This document shows, piece after piece, positions 1 to 7,369 of a DNA stretch of 38,941 nucleotides. Below the pieces are notes generated by a model, which saw only the letters and a program-made list of their open reading frames with translations, had not been told where the DNA came from and did not search any database. The stretch is taken from contig CANRHH010000024.1 in assembly GCA_947630375.1 (NCBI GenBank), positions 1 to 38,941 of the forward strand. The letters run 5' to 3'. This DNA comes from an uncultured Oscillospiraceae bacterium (GTDB lineage Bacteria; Bacillota; Clostridia; Oscillospirales; Oscillospiraceae). The stretch's first letter is position 1, and each line of letters starts with the position of its first letter. The position numbers and the translations under genes are program-made.

Positions 1-28
1 TCATCCATCTTTTCTACCCCCCTCCTCC

Positions 29-37
29 ATTATACCA
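29..37 (-). promoter_or_regulatory. Extended -10 element reading out of the left edge
   Basis: On the minus strand the bases read TGGTATAAT, a perfect TGn-TATAAT extended -10 box. It is followed by a G-rich stretch that could be a ribosome site and by ATG codons at 8 and 4. No good -35 is visible because the expected place lies inside the neighbouring terminator hairpin. It probably starts a leftward gene outside the window, so its target cannot be named. Confidence 0.4.
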
Positions 38-60
38 AAAAGCCCGCCTTTCGGCGAGCT
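37..60 (-). terminator. Rho-independent terminator of the surface protein gene
   Basis: An 8-bp stem (41-48 with 53-60) closes a TTTC loop. Read on the minus strand it carries a G-T wobble where the plus strand would have an A-C mismatch, and it is followed by five T residues. Stem quality and tail both point to leftward termination, for transcripts from the gene ending at 111. Confidence 0.7.
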
Positions 61-75
61 TTTTTGACAGGCTGA

Positions 76-112
76 CCCCGGCTTTGTCAAAGGACAAAGC
101 CGGGGCTTTTTT
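76..112 (+). terminator. Strong plus-strand terminator, 13-bp perfect stem
   Basis: Arms 76-88 and 93-105 pair perfectly around a 4-base loop and are followed on the plus strand by C and six T residues. The T-run overlaps the stop codon of the leftward gene. It would stop rightward transcription entering that gene from the left. On the minus strand it has no T-run and may only help the following terminator. Confidence 0.7.
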
Positions 113-2399
113 AGGGTTGCTCGCGCCGTTTCCGGCCCAGGGTCAGACCCAGTCCGGCCAGGCTGACGGCCATAGCCGCCGCGTACAGGGCCAGGGGCTG
201 CCCGTCCCCGGTCAGAGGCGCGCCGCCGGAGGCGGCTGCCTTGACGACCTTGAAGGTCACTTCCAGACTGCCCGTGTAAGGGGCCTTGCCGGTGATGATC
301 ACCTTGGCCTTGTCGGAGGCGTTGGTGTTGTTCTCATACTTGATCTCATAGTCCGTGCCCTCCTTCAGCTCCACGCCGTTGGCGGTCACCTTGACCTTGG
401 GCTTGACCTCGGACCCGGTCCACTTCTGGTCCGGGATGGGGTCCACCTGGGCAAAGCGGATGTCGTCGGTATAGGCCACGCCGAAGGTGGAGAACTTATC
501 CGTGGAAAAGCTTAGCACGTTCTTGTCCAGCCGGACGGGCAGAATGTCCGTCTTGCCCTCGTGGGAGCGGACCACGAAGAAGATCAGTCCCTTGTCCAGC
601 TCCTCCTGGCTCAGGGTCACAGCCAGCTCGATGGGTTCCTCGGTCTGGGTGATATGCCCGATGGGCTCTCCGTCAGCCTGGACCAGGATCTCGGCATCCA
701 CATATTGGGCGACGGTGGCCTCTCCGGCAGCCTTTTGGATGGCAGCCGCATCATCGGGGTTCTGCACGGCCTGTACATCCAGAACCGTGGTGATAATCCC
801 GCCCGCGGCGGCTGCGGCGGCGATGGCTTCCGCGTCTTCCTTGGTCACGCCGGTGGGGGTCTGGCCCTTCAGCGCCGAGTCCACCATGGCATTGGCCTGC
901 TCCTTCAACTGCTTCTCCGTCCCGGCCTGGTCCGTCAGTCCAGGTTCGTCCGCCGTGGGTCCGCCGGGCACCTGGGCGGACGGCTCATTCTCCAGCGCCA
1001 CCCGGGCAACCACTGTCATCACGCCTTCATTCACTTTGATGAGAAATACCTTGCTATCGGGATTCTCTATCACCTGGAAGCTGCCGCCCTCCACATCCAG
1101 GGTAAAGCCCTTTACAGATGCACCCTCTCTGTTGGGTTCAAGCGTGACCGTCATGATGTCCTCGCGCTCCGGCGTGGAGATATACCCATAGAATTCTCTG
1201 GCTTGGCCCTCAAAAGGGCCCCCAAACCAAAAGTTCGAATCATTGCTGATCTTTACCTGGCTTAGATAGTCGTCGATTGGAACCAGCGACAACCAGCCGG
1301 CGGACTTCTCCGCCTTCTCTACCGTGACAGTCACGGTGTCCGCCTGGGCCTGGATGTAATAGCTCTTGTAAACGTCGCACCCGGGACCGTCTGATATGGC
1401 GTCTATGAAGCTGACAGTGCCGCCATCAAAGTCGGTGACAGCGTAGTCGCCCTTTAACAGGATGTAACAACTGCCGTTGGTTATTGTGCTGTCGGGGAGA
1501 AGATAGGTCGTTTTCTGGTTGTCAGGGATATTGAACACACTGGAATCCACCAGGGCGGACGCTTCGCCGGACACGGCCAGCTTGGCTCCGCTGGCCAGCT
1601 TTACGGCCTCGACGACGGCCTCCTTCCCATCCTCTCCTACCCTGACCTCCGCCATGGGAGACTGCAGAGAGCCTCCGTTGACGCGGGCGGCATAACCGGG
1701 ATTTAATTCAACATAGAAAAATTCATCAAGCTCATAATAAACCCTTTTATTGGGAGACTTATACGCCGCATCCAGCCCCTCATAGGTGACATGCCATGGG
1801 ACCGGCGCTTTTTCCGTGGCCTCCACCGCTGTGAGGGTCACGTCTCCACTGCCGTCGGGCATCACCCTATAGACCCGGGTGACCTCGCCCGTGGTTATGT
1901 TTACATCATAGCCGCCATGATAGAAGCCAGTATCAGGCTCTGCAGAGGCTCCCTCTGCCTTCAGGGCATAGCCCGCCTTGACCACGCCATAGATAAACTT
2001 ATCAGTGCGGATAGCAGCGCCGTTCGAATAGGCGCTATAGGGAGGCCCCTCCTGCACAAAATCGGAGACATACGCGATTCCCTCCCCGACCAGGTGCAGC
2101 TGCACTTTATCGGCCGTCTGCTCCGCGGCGGGCACAGCGTCAGCGGTCACGACCTCCGTGGGCTCCGGCTCCTCCGTAGGTTCCACGTTCTCCGTGGGCA
2201 CCACGCTCTCCGTGGGTTCCACGCTCTCCGTAGGCACCACGTTCTCCGTGGGCTCCAGGTCCTCTGTGACTTCCGGCGCCGCGGTGTTCTCCTGGCCGGC
2301 CGGCTCCACGGGCTCCTCGCCCCCGTCGGCCATGGCCGCCGTGCCGAAGCTCATCACCAGCATCGCGGCCAAAAACAACGCCAACAGACGTTTTTTCAT
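111..2399 (-). CDS. Sortase-anchored surface protein with PTE repeats
   Basis: This is a predicted cell-wall-attached surface protein of 762 residues. I chose the ATG at 2399 because GGGAGG lies just upstream and the product then begins with a textbook signal peptide (MKKRLLALF, cleavage near AMA-DGG). A low-complexity stretch follows, with PTE recurring every five residues among acidic residues (about residues 45-80), probably a wall-spanning stalk. The central 450 residues resemble no family I can name. Near residues 650-720 is an Ig-like repeat with the DYEIKYENN and ITGKAPYTG signature common in clostridial surface proteins. The C-terminus has PLTGDG, a variant LPXTG-type sortase signal, then a hydrophobic helix and RKRR. 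Ligand and function are unknown. It is monocistronic, with terminators behind it. Confidence 0.8.
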   Translation of the reverse strand: MKKRLLALFLAAMLVMSFGTAAMADGGEEPVEPAGQENTAAPEVTEDLEPTENVVPTESVEPTESVVPTENVEPTEEPEPTEVVTADAVPAAEQTADKVQLHLVGEGIAYVSDFVQEGPPYSAYSNGAAIRTDKFIYGVVKAGYALKAEGASAEPDTGFYHGGYDVNITTGEVTRVYRVMPDGSGDVTLTAVEATEKAPVPWHVTYEGLDAAYKSPNKRVYYELDEFFYVELNPGYAARVNGGSLQSPMAEVRVGEDGKEAVVEAVKLASGAKLAVSGEASALVDSSVFNIPDNQKTTYLLPDSTITNGSCYILLKGDYAVTDFDGGTVSFIDAISDGPGCDVYKSYYIQAQADTVTVTVEKAEKSAGWLSLVPIDDYLSQVKISNDSNFWFGGPFEGQAREFYGYISTPEREDIMTVTLEPNREGASVKGFTLDVEGGSFQVIENPDSKVFLIKVNEGVMTVVARVALENEPSAQVPGGPTADEPGLTDQAGTEKQLKEQANAMVDSALKGQTPTGVTKEDAEAIAAAAAAGGIITTVLDVQAVQNPDDAAAIQKAAGEATVAQYVDAEILVQADGEPIGHITQTEEPIELAVTLSQEELDKGLIFFVVRSHEGKTDILPVRLDKNVLSFSTDKFSTFGVAYTDDIRFAQVDPIPDQKWTGSEVKPKVKVTANGVELKEGTDYEIKYENNTNASDKAKVIITGKAPYTGSLEVTFKVVKAAASGGAPLTGDGQPLALYAAAMAVSLAGLGLTLGRKRREQP

Positions 2400-2453
2400 T
2401 CCTGCTCCCTCCCGTATGTTTGCATCAAAATATTTACGATTTTGTGACAATTT

Positions 2454-2480
2454 ATTTTACCCCCCGCAACTATTTGTCAA
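2454..2480 (-). promoter_or_regulatory. Possible promoter of the surface protein gene
   Basis: The minus strand carries a perfect TTGACA (2480-2475). TAAAAT lies 15 bases on (2459-2454), or AAATAA at the preferred 17. A six-G tract sits in the spacer. Spacing is short for the better -10, so the assignment is tentative. Confidence 0.4.
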
Positions 2481-2493
2481 GCCTTTCTGTTCT

Positions 2494-2513
2494 ATAACCC
2501 CCCGGGGGGCTTG
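2494..2513. promoter_or_regulatory. Probable CsoR-family operator (C6G6 palindrome)
   Basis: The perfect palindrome CCCCCCGGGGGG (2498-2509) is flanked by TATAA on the left and directly abuts the -35 hexamer of the rightward promoter. Operators of CsoR/RcnR-type repressors are characteristically G-tract/C-tract palindromes flanked by A/T, so this is the expected autoregulatory site of the repressor gene at 2570. It also lies upstream of the divergent surface protein promoter and could affect both. Confidence 0.6.
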
Positions 2514-2539
2514 CAAAAAAGCGCCGTTTAGGGTATATT
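2511..2539 (+). promoter_or_regulatory. Sigma-A promoter of the CsoR-type repressor gene
   Basis: TTGCAA (2511-2516) and TATATT (2534-2539) are separated by exactly 17 bases. The start codon lies 31 bases after the -10 box. The C6G6 palindrome touches the -35, so repressor bound there would block polymerase. Confidence 0.7.
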
Positions 2540-2569
2540 AATTCAAAAGAACGCTTGGGAGGCAGCCAT

Positions 2570-2935
2570 ATGGATACGCCGGAAAAAGACTTCTATGTAC
2601 ACGACCACGGGGACGGGCAGCTCCACAGCCATCCCCATGAGCATCCCCATGAACACTCCCATGCCCCGGGGGAGGCCCACGGCCACAGCCACACCCAGAC
2701 CAAGGCGGTGCTCAACCGCCTGTCCCGGGCCATCGGGCACTTGGAGTCCGTCAAGCGGATGGTGGAGGACGGGCGGGACTGCACGGAGGTGCTGGTGCAG
2801 CTGGCCGCCGTGCGCTCGGCGCTGAACAACACCGCCAAGGTGATTTTAAAAGACCACATCGAGCACTGCATCGAGGACGCCGGGACCGACCAGCTTCAGG
2901 CCCTCAACGAGGCCATCGACAAGTTCATGTCATAA
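2570..2935 (+). CDS. CsoR/FrmR-family metal-sensing repressor, His-rich tail
   Basis: This is a DUF156 (CsoR/RcnR/FrmR) DNA-binding repressor of 121 residues. ATG 2570 is preceded by GGGAGG at seven bases. Residues about 43-118 form the all-helical family core. Cys71, His96 and Cys100 keep exactly the +25/+29 spacing of the Cu(I) ligands of CsoR, which supports copper sensing. The N-terminal 41 residues contain twelve histidines in HxH and HxHEH runs, an extra metal-binding tail not found in minimal CsoR. No copper ATPase or chaperone is adjacent, so its regulon beyond its own promoter is not visible here. Nickel, cobalt or a reactive electrophile remain alternative signals because subfamily prediction from ligands is imperfect. 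Confidence 0.88.
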   Translation: MDTPEKDFYVHDHGDGQLHSHPHEHPHEHSHAPGEAHGHSHTQTKAVLNRLSRAIGHLESVKRMVEDGRDCTEVLVQLAAVRSALNNTAKVILKDHIEHCIEDAGTDQLQALNEAIDKFMS

Positions 2936-2961
2936 AAAATCCCCCTCATGGGGGATTTTTT
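2934..2961. terminator. Bidirectional terminator between csoR-type gene and brkB-type gene
   Basis: A six-A run, the stem ATCCCCC/GGGGGAT with a TCAT loop, and a six-T run form a symmetric hairpin serving both convergent genes. It overlaps the stop codons of both. Confidence 0.85.
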
Positions 2962-3796
2962 ATGACATATTGCTCCGGTATTCCGGGCCCAGGCGCTTGT
3001 GGTTGCGCAGGACCACGTTAAAAGCGGCCCCGATGAAGATGATCTGGCAGCAGATATACAGCCAGTACATCAACAGGATCACAGAGGCCAGGGAGCCGTA
3101 CACCAGCGGGTAGCGGGTAGAGGCCCCGATGATCACGGAGAAGGCCACGCTCATCAGCACGGTCCCCACGGCGGCCACGCAGGCCCCGGGGAGGGTGGCG
3201 TAATGATCGCCCGGCCGTTTGGATACGGCGTATACCCCCCAGTAAATGACCAGCTCAATCCCCGCCAGCACCAAAAAGCGCAGCCACTTCCAGGAGCTGC
3301 CCGGGTCGATAAAGGGCAGGATCCGGCCCAGCAGGACTAAGATCTCCTCCCCCGTCAGGATGACCAGGACGGCGAAGTACATGGCCGCCAGAAACACCAG
3401 GGAGAAGATGACGCTGAACAAAAAATCCATCAGGCCCTGGTAGCGCTGGCCGCCCTGGAGCTCTCCGATGGTGGCCTGGAGCGTGCGCACCCCGGCGGAG
3501 GCCGAGGTCACCAGCACCGTTAAGCCCGCCACCAGCATGGCAGTGCTGTTCTCGGCCGCCACATAGTCCAGGAAATTGTGGATAAAGCTCAGGGTGTTGG
3601 CCGCCAGAAAGCTTTCCGCCATCTCCAGCAGCTCCAGCGCGCCGCTGTGGCTCTTGCCCAGCAGGGAGTACAGGCAGATGATCAGCGGGAAGATGGTCAT
3701 GGTCAGGTGATAGGACAGGGCCGCCGAGGCCCGCGGGATCCTCTTTTTTGAATAGAGCGCCGCCAGGTCGTTTAAAAAACGCAGTGTCTTTTTCAG
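2960..3796 (-). CDS. YihY/BrkB-family integral membrane protein
   Basis: This is a polytopic membrane protein of the YihY/UPF0761 (BrkB) family, whose biochemical function is not settled. The N-terminal motif RIPRASAALSYHLTMTIFPL is characteristic, and several hydrophobic helices follow. Family members usually start a few residues before the KKTLRFL stretch, which leaves CTG at 3796 as the best-placed start: AGGCGG lies eight bases upstream, and no ATG, GTG or TTG fits nearby. The only longer option is TTG 3844, which would place the start inside the ftsZ terminator hairpin. The SD lies immediately beyond that terminator's T-run, leaving no room for a private promoter, so expression probably depends on readthrough or a promoter inside ftsZ. 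Confidence 0.8.
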   Translation of the reverse strand: MKKTLRFLNDLAALYSKKRIPRASAALSYHLTMTIFPLIICLYSLLGKSHSGALELLEMAESFLAANTLSFIHNFLDYVAAENSTAMLVAGLTVLVTSASAGVRTLQATIGELQGGQRYQGLMDFLFSVIFSLVFLAAMYFAVLVILTGEEILVLLGRILPFIDPGSSWKWLRFLVLAGIELVIYWGVYAVSKRPGDHYATLPGACVAAVGTVLMSVAFSVIIGASTRYPLVYGSLASVILLMYWLYICCQIIFIGAAFNVVLRNHKRLGPEYRSNMS

Positions 3797-3815
3797 GTGG
3801 AGTACCGCCTTTCGT

Positions 3816-3854
3816 AAAAAAGCTCCCTTTGGGCAGAGCCCCAAGGGAGCTTTT
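3816..3854 (-). terminator. Terminator of ftsZ
   Basis: Arms 3818-3833 and 3839-3854 pair with one mismatch around a 5-base loop. On the minus strand the stem is followed by six T residues. It lies 18 bases after the ftsZ stop and directly before the ribosome site of the next gene. Confidence 0.8.
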
Positions 3855-3872
3855 CTCTTTTTTTATGATCCC

Positions 3873-5054
3873 TTACTTGGTGTTGAAAATCTTAAAGATC
3901 TGGTCAAAGGGATCCTCCGCGGGAGCGGCGCTGGTCTCGGCAGGCTCCTCTGCCAGCGGAGGCGGCACCGCGGTAGCGGCCTTTTCCACCGCGCTGGTGA
4001 ACAGGCCCTGGCTCTTCTCCTTGGCCGCGGAGGCAGTGCTGCGGGCAGCGGGAGCCGCTGCGGCAGCGGCAGGAGCGGCCTGCTCCTGGGCGCCGGCGCC
4101 CTCTTCAAAACCGGTGGCAATGACGGTCACGCGGATCTCATCCTGCATGGTCTCGTCAAAGGTGGCGCCAAAGATGATATTGGCGTCGGGATGGGCGGCC
4201 TCCTGCACCAGGCTGGCGGCGGCCTCCACATCCTCCAGGCCCATATCCTCGGAGCCGGTGATGTTGATCAGCACGCCCCGGGCCCCGTCGATAGAGGTCT
4301 CCATCAGGGGACTGGCCACGGCCATGCGGGCCGCGTCCTCGGCCTTGCCCTTGCCGGCCGCGTGGCCCACGCCCATGTGTGCAAAGCCCGCGCCCTTCAT
4401 GATGCAGGTCACGTCGGCAAAGTCCAGGTTGATAAAGCCGGTGTTCTTGATCAGGTCGGAAATGCTGGAGACAGCCTGCTGCAGCACATCGTCCGCGATC
4501 TCAAAGGCGTTGGCCAGAGTGACCTTCTGGTCGGTGGCGAACTTCAGCCGGTCATTGGGGATGATCAGCAGAGAGTCCACCCGGCCCAGCATCTCTTTGA
4601 TGCCGGCGTTGGCCTGATCCATCCGGCGCTTGCCCTCGAACTTGAAGGGCTTGGTGACCACGCCCACCGTCAGGATGCCCGCCTCCCGGGCGATCTCAGC
4701 CACGGTGGGAGCCGCGCCGGTGCCCGTGCCGCCGCCCATACCGGCGGTGATAAAGACCATATCCGCGTCTTCAATGGCCTTGGCGATGTTGTTGCGGCTC
4801 TCCTCGGCAGAGCGCTTGCCGATCTCCGGATCGGAGCCGGCGCCCTGGCCCCGGGTCATCTTCTCGCCGATCTGGATCTTCTGATCCGCGTTGGAAACCG
4901 CCAGAGCCTGCTTATCCGTGTTAATAGCGATAAATTCGACCCCCTGAGTGGCCGCCTTCACCATTCTGTTTACCACATTGTTGCCCGCGCCGCCGACACC
5001 GACGACTTTAATGGTTACCACATTCTCCGGGCCCGTTTCGGCTTTGAAATCCAT
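3873..5054 (-). CDS. ftsZ: Cell division GTPase FtsZ
   Basis: FtsZ is the tubulin homologue that polymerises into the Z-ring and recruits the divisome. At 393 residues it has normal length. The nucleotide-binding GGAGNN (residues 21-26) and tubulin signature GGGTGTG (107-113) are intact, and the T7-loop region NLDFADV is present. After about residue 320 comes an Ala/Pro-rich linker, then the terminal peptide [13 protein letters not shown]. That peptide lacks the usual DIPxFLR consensus of the tail that binds FtsA/SepF/ZipA. ATG 5054 follows GGGAGG. The gene is the last of the dcw cluster, 143 bases after ftsQ, with its own sigma-A promoter in the gap and a terminator behind it. Confidence 0.98.
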   Translation of the reverse strand: MDFKAETGPENVVTIKVVGVGGAGNNVVNRMVKAATQGVEFIAINTDKQALAVSNADQKIQIGEKMTRGQGAGSDPEIGKRSAEESRNNIAKAIEDADMVFITAGMGGGTGTGAAPTVAEIAREAGILTVGVVTKPFKFEGKRRMDQANAGIKEMLGRVDSLLIIPNDRLKFATDQKVTLANAFEIADDVLQQAVSSISDLIKNTGFINLDFADVTCIMKGAGFAHMGVGHAAGKGKAEDAARMAVASPLMETSIDGARGVLINITGSEDMGLEDVEAAASLVQEAAHPDANIIFGATFDETMQDEIRVTVIATGFEEGAGAQEQAAPAAAAAAPAARSTASAAKEKSQGLFTSAVEKAATAVPPPLAEEPAETSAAPAEDPFDQIFKIFNTK

Positions 5055-5115
5055 AATCCTGCCTCCCTGTATATTCTTAAGCTGCCAAAAGCTGAATCAA
5101 GTTTCGGTATTACAT

Positions 5116-5144
5116 ATATTATTACATTTTTTCTCAATGGTCAA
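5116..5144 (-). promoter_or_regulatory. Sigma-A promoter of ftsZ
   Basis: Minus strand TTGACC (5144-5139), a 17-base spacer, then TAATAT (5121-5116) in an AT-rich gap. There is no terminator after ftsQ, so ftsZ can be transcribed both from this promoter and by readthrough from the dcw operon, giving extra FtsZ dose. Confidence 0.8.
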
Positions 5145-5197
5145 TAGGTTTTTTTGAATTTCTGAAAATTTTTGTAAGCAATTTGTAATTTAACCGC

Positions 5198-5998
5198 TCA
5201 GTTGGGACTAAAATGGGCGCTCGTCCCGTCAGAAACGTCAATAATTCCCAGATCTCCCTCTTTGAGCATGTCCAAGACTGCCACAAACATACCGAACTTG
5301 TGTTCCAGATTGCCGCTGTTTCCCAGAGAGACGGTGTACTTCCCGTCGTAGCTGAACTCCACACTGTTGGGGCCGGAGAAGCTGATCTTGTCCACCTTGC
5401 CGGTGAGCCCCCGCTCCTCGATCTGATACAGGAGCTCCCTTAAATATTCAATGACGGCCTCATTCCCGTCCCGGGTGGTGAGGGGCTCGCCGATCATCAG
5501 GGTCCCCGGCTCTATCCCCTCCACCGGAATCAGAAATTGGGCCTCCCCGCCGGCCGCCTGGCCCAGGACCTTGCAGCCGTGGTCGATGGTCCACAGCTCT
5601 TCTCCCAAGCGGATATAGGCCAGCGCCTGGCTCTCCACCACGGTGATGGTCACCTTGTTGGGCAGCTGCCGCTCCACGGAGACCACCTGCTCGATATAGG
5701 GGAGCTTGGCAAAGACCCGGCTCAGGGTGCCGAACCGGTCAAAGAGGAACATGTTGTCCCCCTCCTCGATGCCGATGGCCCGGATGATCTCCTCATCGGT
5801 ATAGTGGACGTTGCCCTCTATGCGGATATCCGTCACCCGGAAGAAGACGCTCATCACGAATATGATCGCCACCACGACCACCAAGAAGGTCAGCGGCCCG
5901 CTGAAGTCCGCCAGACGGCGGAAGGCCGAGAGGCCGAGCTTTTGCGCCCCGCCCCTCCTGACGGCCGTTTTATGGCGATTGTGATGATGTACTGCCAT
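5198..5998 (-). CDS. ftsQ: Cell division protein FtsQ/DivIB
   Basis: FtsQ/DivIB is a bitopic divisome protein linking FtsL/FtsB with the septal synthase. Length is 266 residues. ATG 5998 is chosen over an upstream ATG because AAGGAG sits six bases before it. A basic, His-rich cytoplasmic tail is followed by one transmembrane helix (about 35-53) and a POTRA domain opening with VTDIRIEGNVHYT, then the FtsQ beta domain. It lies between murA and ftsZ, as in many Clostridia. The stretch 5055-5197 after it holds only the ftsZ promoter. Confidence 0.92.
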   Translation of the reverse strand: MAVHHHNRHKTAVRRGGAQKLGLSAFRRLADFSGPLTFLVVVVAIIFVMSVFFRVTDIRIEGNVHYTDEEIIRAIGIEEGDNMFLFDRFGTLSRVFAKLPYIEQVVSVERQLPNKVTITVVESQALAYIRLGEELWTIDHGCKVLGQAAGGEAQFLIPVEGIEPGTLMIGEPLTTRDGNEAVIEYLRELLYQIEERGLTGKVDKISFSGPNSVEFSYDGKYTVSLGNSGNLEHKFGMFVAVLDMLKEGDLGIIDVSDGTSAHFSPN

Positions 5999-6033
5999 GG
6001 TGTTCTCCTTCTCCACCGCTGCCGCGGCCCCGC

Positions 6034-7287
6034 TTAGTACTCCAGATAGATATCGGCCCCTAAGGAGCGCAGGCGCATGTCAAAGCGCTCATAGCCCCGG
6101 GTCACATGCCCATCGTCGCAGATCACGGTCTCCCCCTGGCTGGCCAGGCCCGCCACGATCATGGCGGCCCCGCCCCGCAGATCGGTGGCCGTGAGGGCCG
6201 TGCCGTGCAGGCACTCCACGCCCCAGATCTCCGCCACCCGGCCCGACACGCTGATATCCGCCCCCAGGCGGCGCAGCTCGGGCACCTGGCGGTACCGGTT
6301 CTCAAAAATAGTCTCCGTGATCACGGTCCGCCCCTGGGCCTTCAGCAGCGCCGCCATCAGCACCGGCTGGGCGTCGGTGGGAAAGCCGGGATACGGGGCG
6401 GTACTGAGCTCCCCCACGCCCTGGAGTTTTCCGTCGGAAAAGAGGCGGACACTGCGATTGGTACTTATTATATCACAGCCCGCCTGATTTAGGAAGTGCA
6501 GAACCGTAGAAAATTGTTCCGGATCGACGCCCCGCAGCTCCACCTGGCCTCCGGCCGCCGCGGCGGCGCAGGCAATGGTGGCAGCCACGATCCTGTCCGG
6601 GATGATCCGGCAGACCGCCTGCTTCTCCGGCCGCAGCCCGCTGATGACCACCGTGCCGCTGCCGGCCCCCTGGACCTGGGCACCCATGGAGCGCAGATAG
6701 CCCTGCAGGGCCACGATCTCCGGCTCCCGGGCGGCGCCCCGGATCACCGTCTCCCCTTTGGCCGTGCAGGCGGCCAGCATGATATTCTCCGTGGCCCCCA
6801 CGCTGGGAAAGGGCAGCAGGATCTCCGCTCCCCGGAGCTTGGAAGCCCGGCAGAAGATTTCTCCGCCGTCCTCCTCTATGTCGGCCCCCATCTGCCGCAG
6901 GGCGGACAGGTGCAGGTCTATGGGCCGTTTGCCCAGCTGGCAGCCCCCGGGCAGAGACAGACGGGCCTCTCCGCAGCGGGCGATCAGCGCCCCCATGAAA
7001 ATCACCGAGGAGCGCATCTCCTCCATCAACGAATGGGGAATGGCGCTGCCGGAGAGCCCGGAAGAGTCTATGTACACATCCCCGCCCCCCTGTTCCGCCG
7101 AGCAGCCCAGGTGCCGGAGGATACGCAGCGCTGCGTCCACATCCCGCAGCTGGGGCACGTTCATCAGCTCACTGCGCATCGGGCATATGATCGAAGCGGC
7201 GATAATGGGGAGCGAGGCGTTCTTCGAGCCCTGGACGAAACAGGCGCCGTCCAGCTTTCTGCCGCCCCGTATATGCCACAGTTCCAT
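6034..7287 (-). CDS. murA: UDP-GlcNAc 1-carboxyvinyltransferase (first MurA copy)
   Basis: MurA transfers enolpyruvate from phosphoenolpyruvate to UDP-GlcNAc, the first committed step of peptidoglycan synthesis in the cytoplasm. The product is 417 residues, normal for EPSP-synthase-fold MurA. The catalytic loop LPGGCQLGKRPID keeps the Cys that fosfomycin alkylates. The N-terminal substrate motif is GSKNASLPI. Start ATG 7287 gives the family N-terminus (MELWHIRGG); GGGGGG lies about eight bases upstream. It sits between murG and ftsQ inside the dcw cluster. A second complete murA lies at 33591, so this may be the MurA2/MurZ-type paralogue; sequence alone does not settle which is the housekeeping enzyme. 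Confidence 0.95.
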   Translation of the reverse strand: MELWHIRGGRKLDGACFVQGSKNASLPIIAASIICPMRSELMNVPQLRDVDAALRILRHLGCSAEQGGGDVYIDSSGLSGSAIPHSLMEEMRSSVIFMGALIARCGEARLSLPGGCQLGKRPIDLHLSALRQMGADIEEDGGEIFCRASKLRGAEILLPFPSVGATENIMLAACTAKGETVIRGAAREPEIVALQGYLRSMGAQVQGAGSGTVVISGLRPEKQAVCRIIPDRIVAATIACAAAAAGGQVELRGVDPEQFSTVLHFLNQAGCDIISTNRSVRLFSDGKLQGVGELSTAPYPGFPTDAQPVLMAALLKAQGRTVITETIFENRYRQVPELRRLGADISVSGRVAEIWGVECLHGTALTATDLRGGAAMIVAGLASQGETVICDDGHVTRGYERFDMRLRSLGADIYLEY

Positions 7288-7369
7288 AAAGATGACCCCC
7301 CGTACATTCAAATCATGCCATCTTATGCCACGGGGGGAGAGGATGTGAGATTTTACGGTGCGCCGCGCC

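Noticed and set aside
84-1265. Plus-strand frames opposite the surface protein gene
   Set aside because: The minus-strand gene has a signal peptide, repeats and a sortase signal in one frame; the opposite frames are fragmentary shadows.
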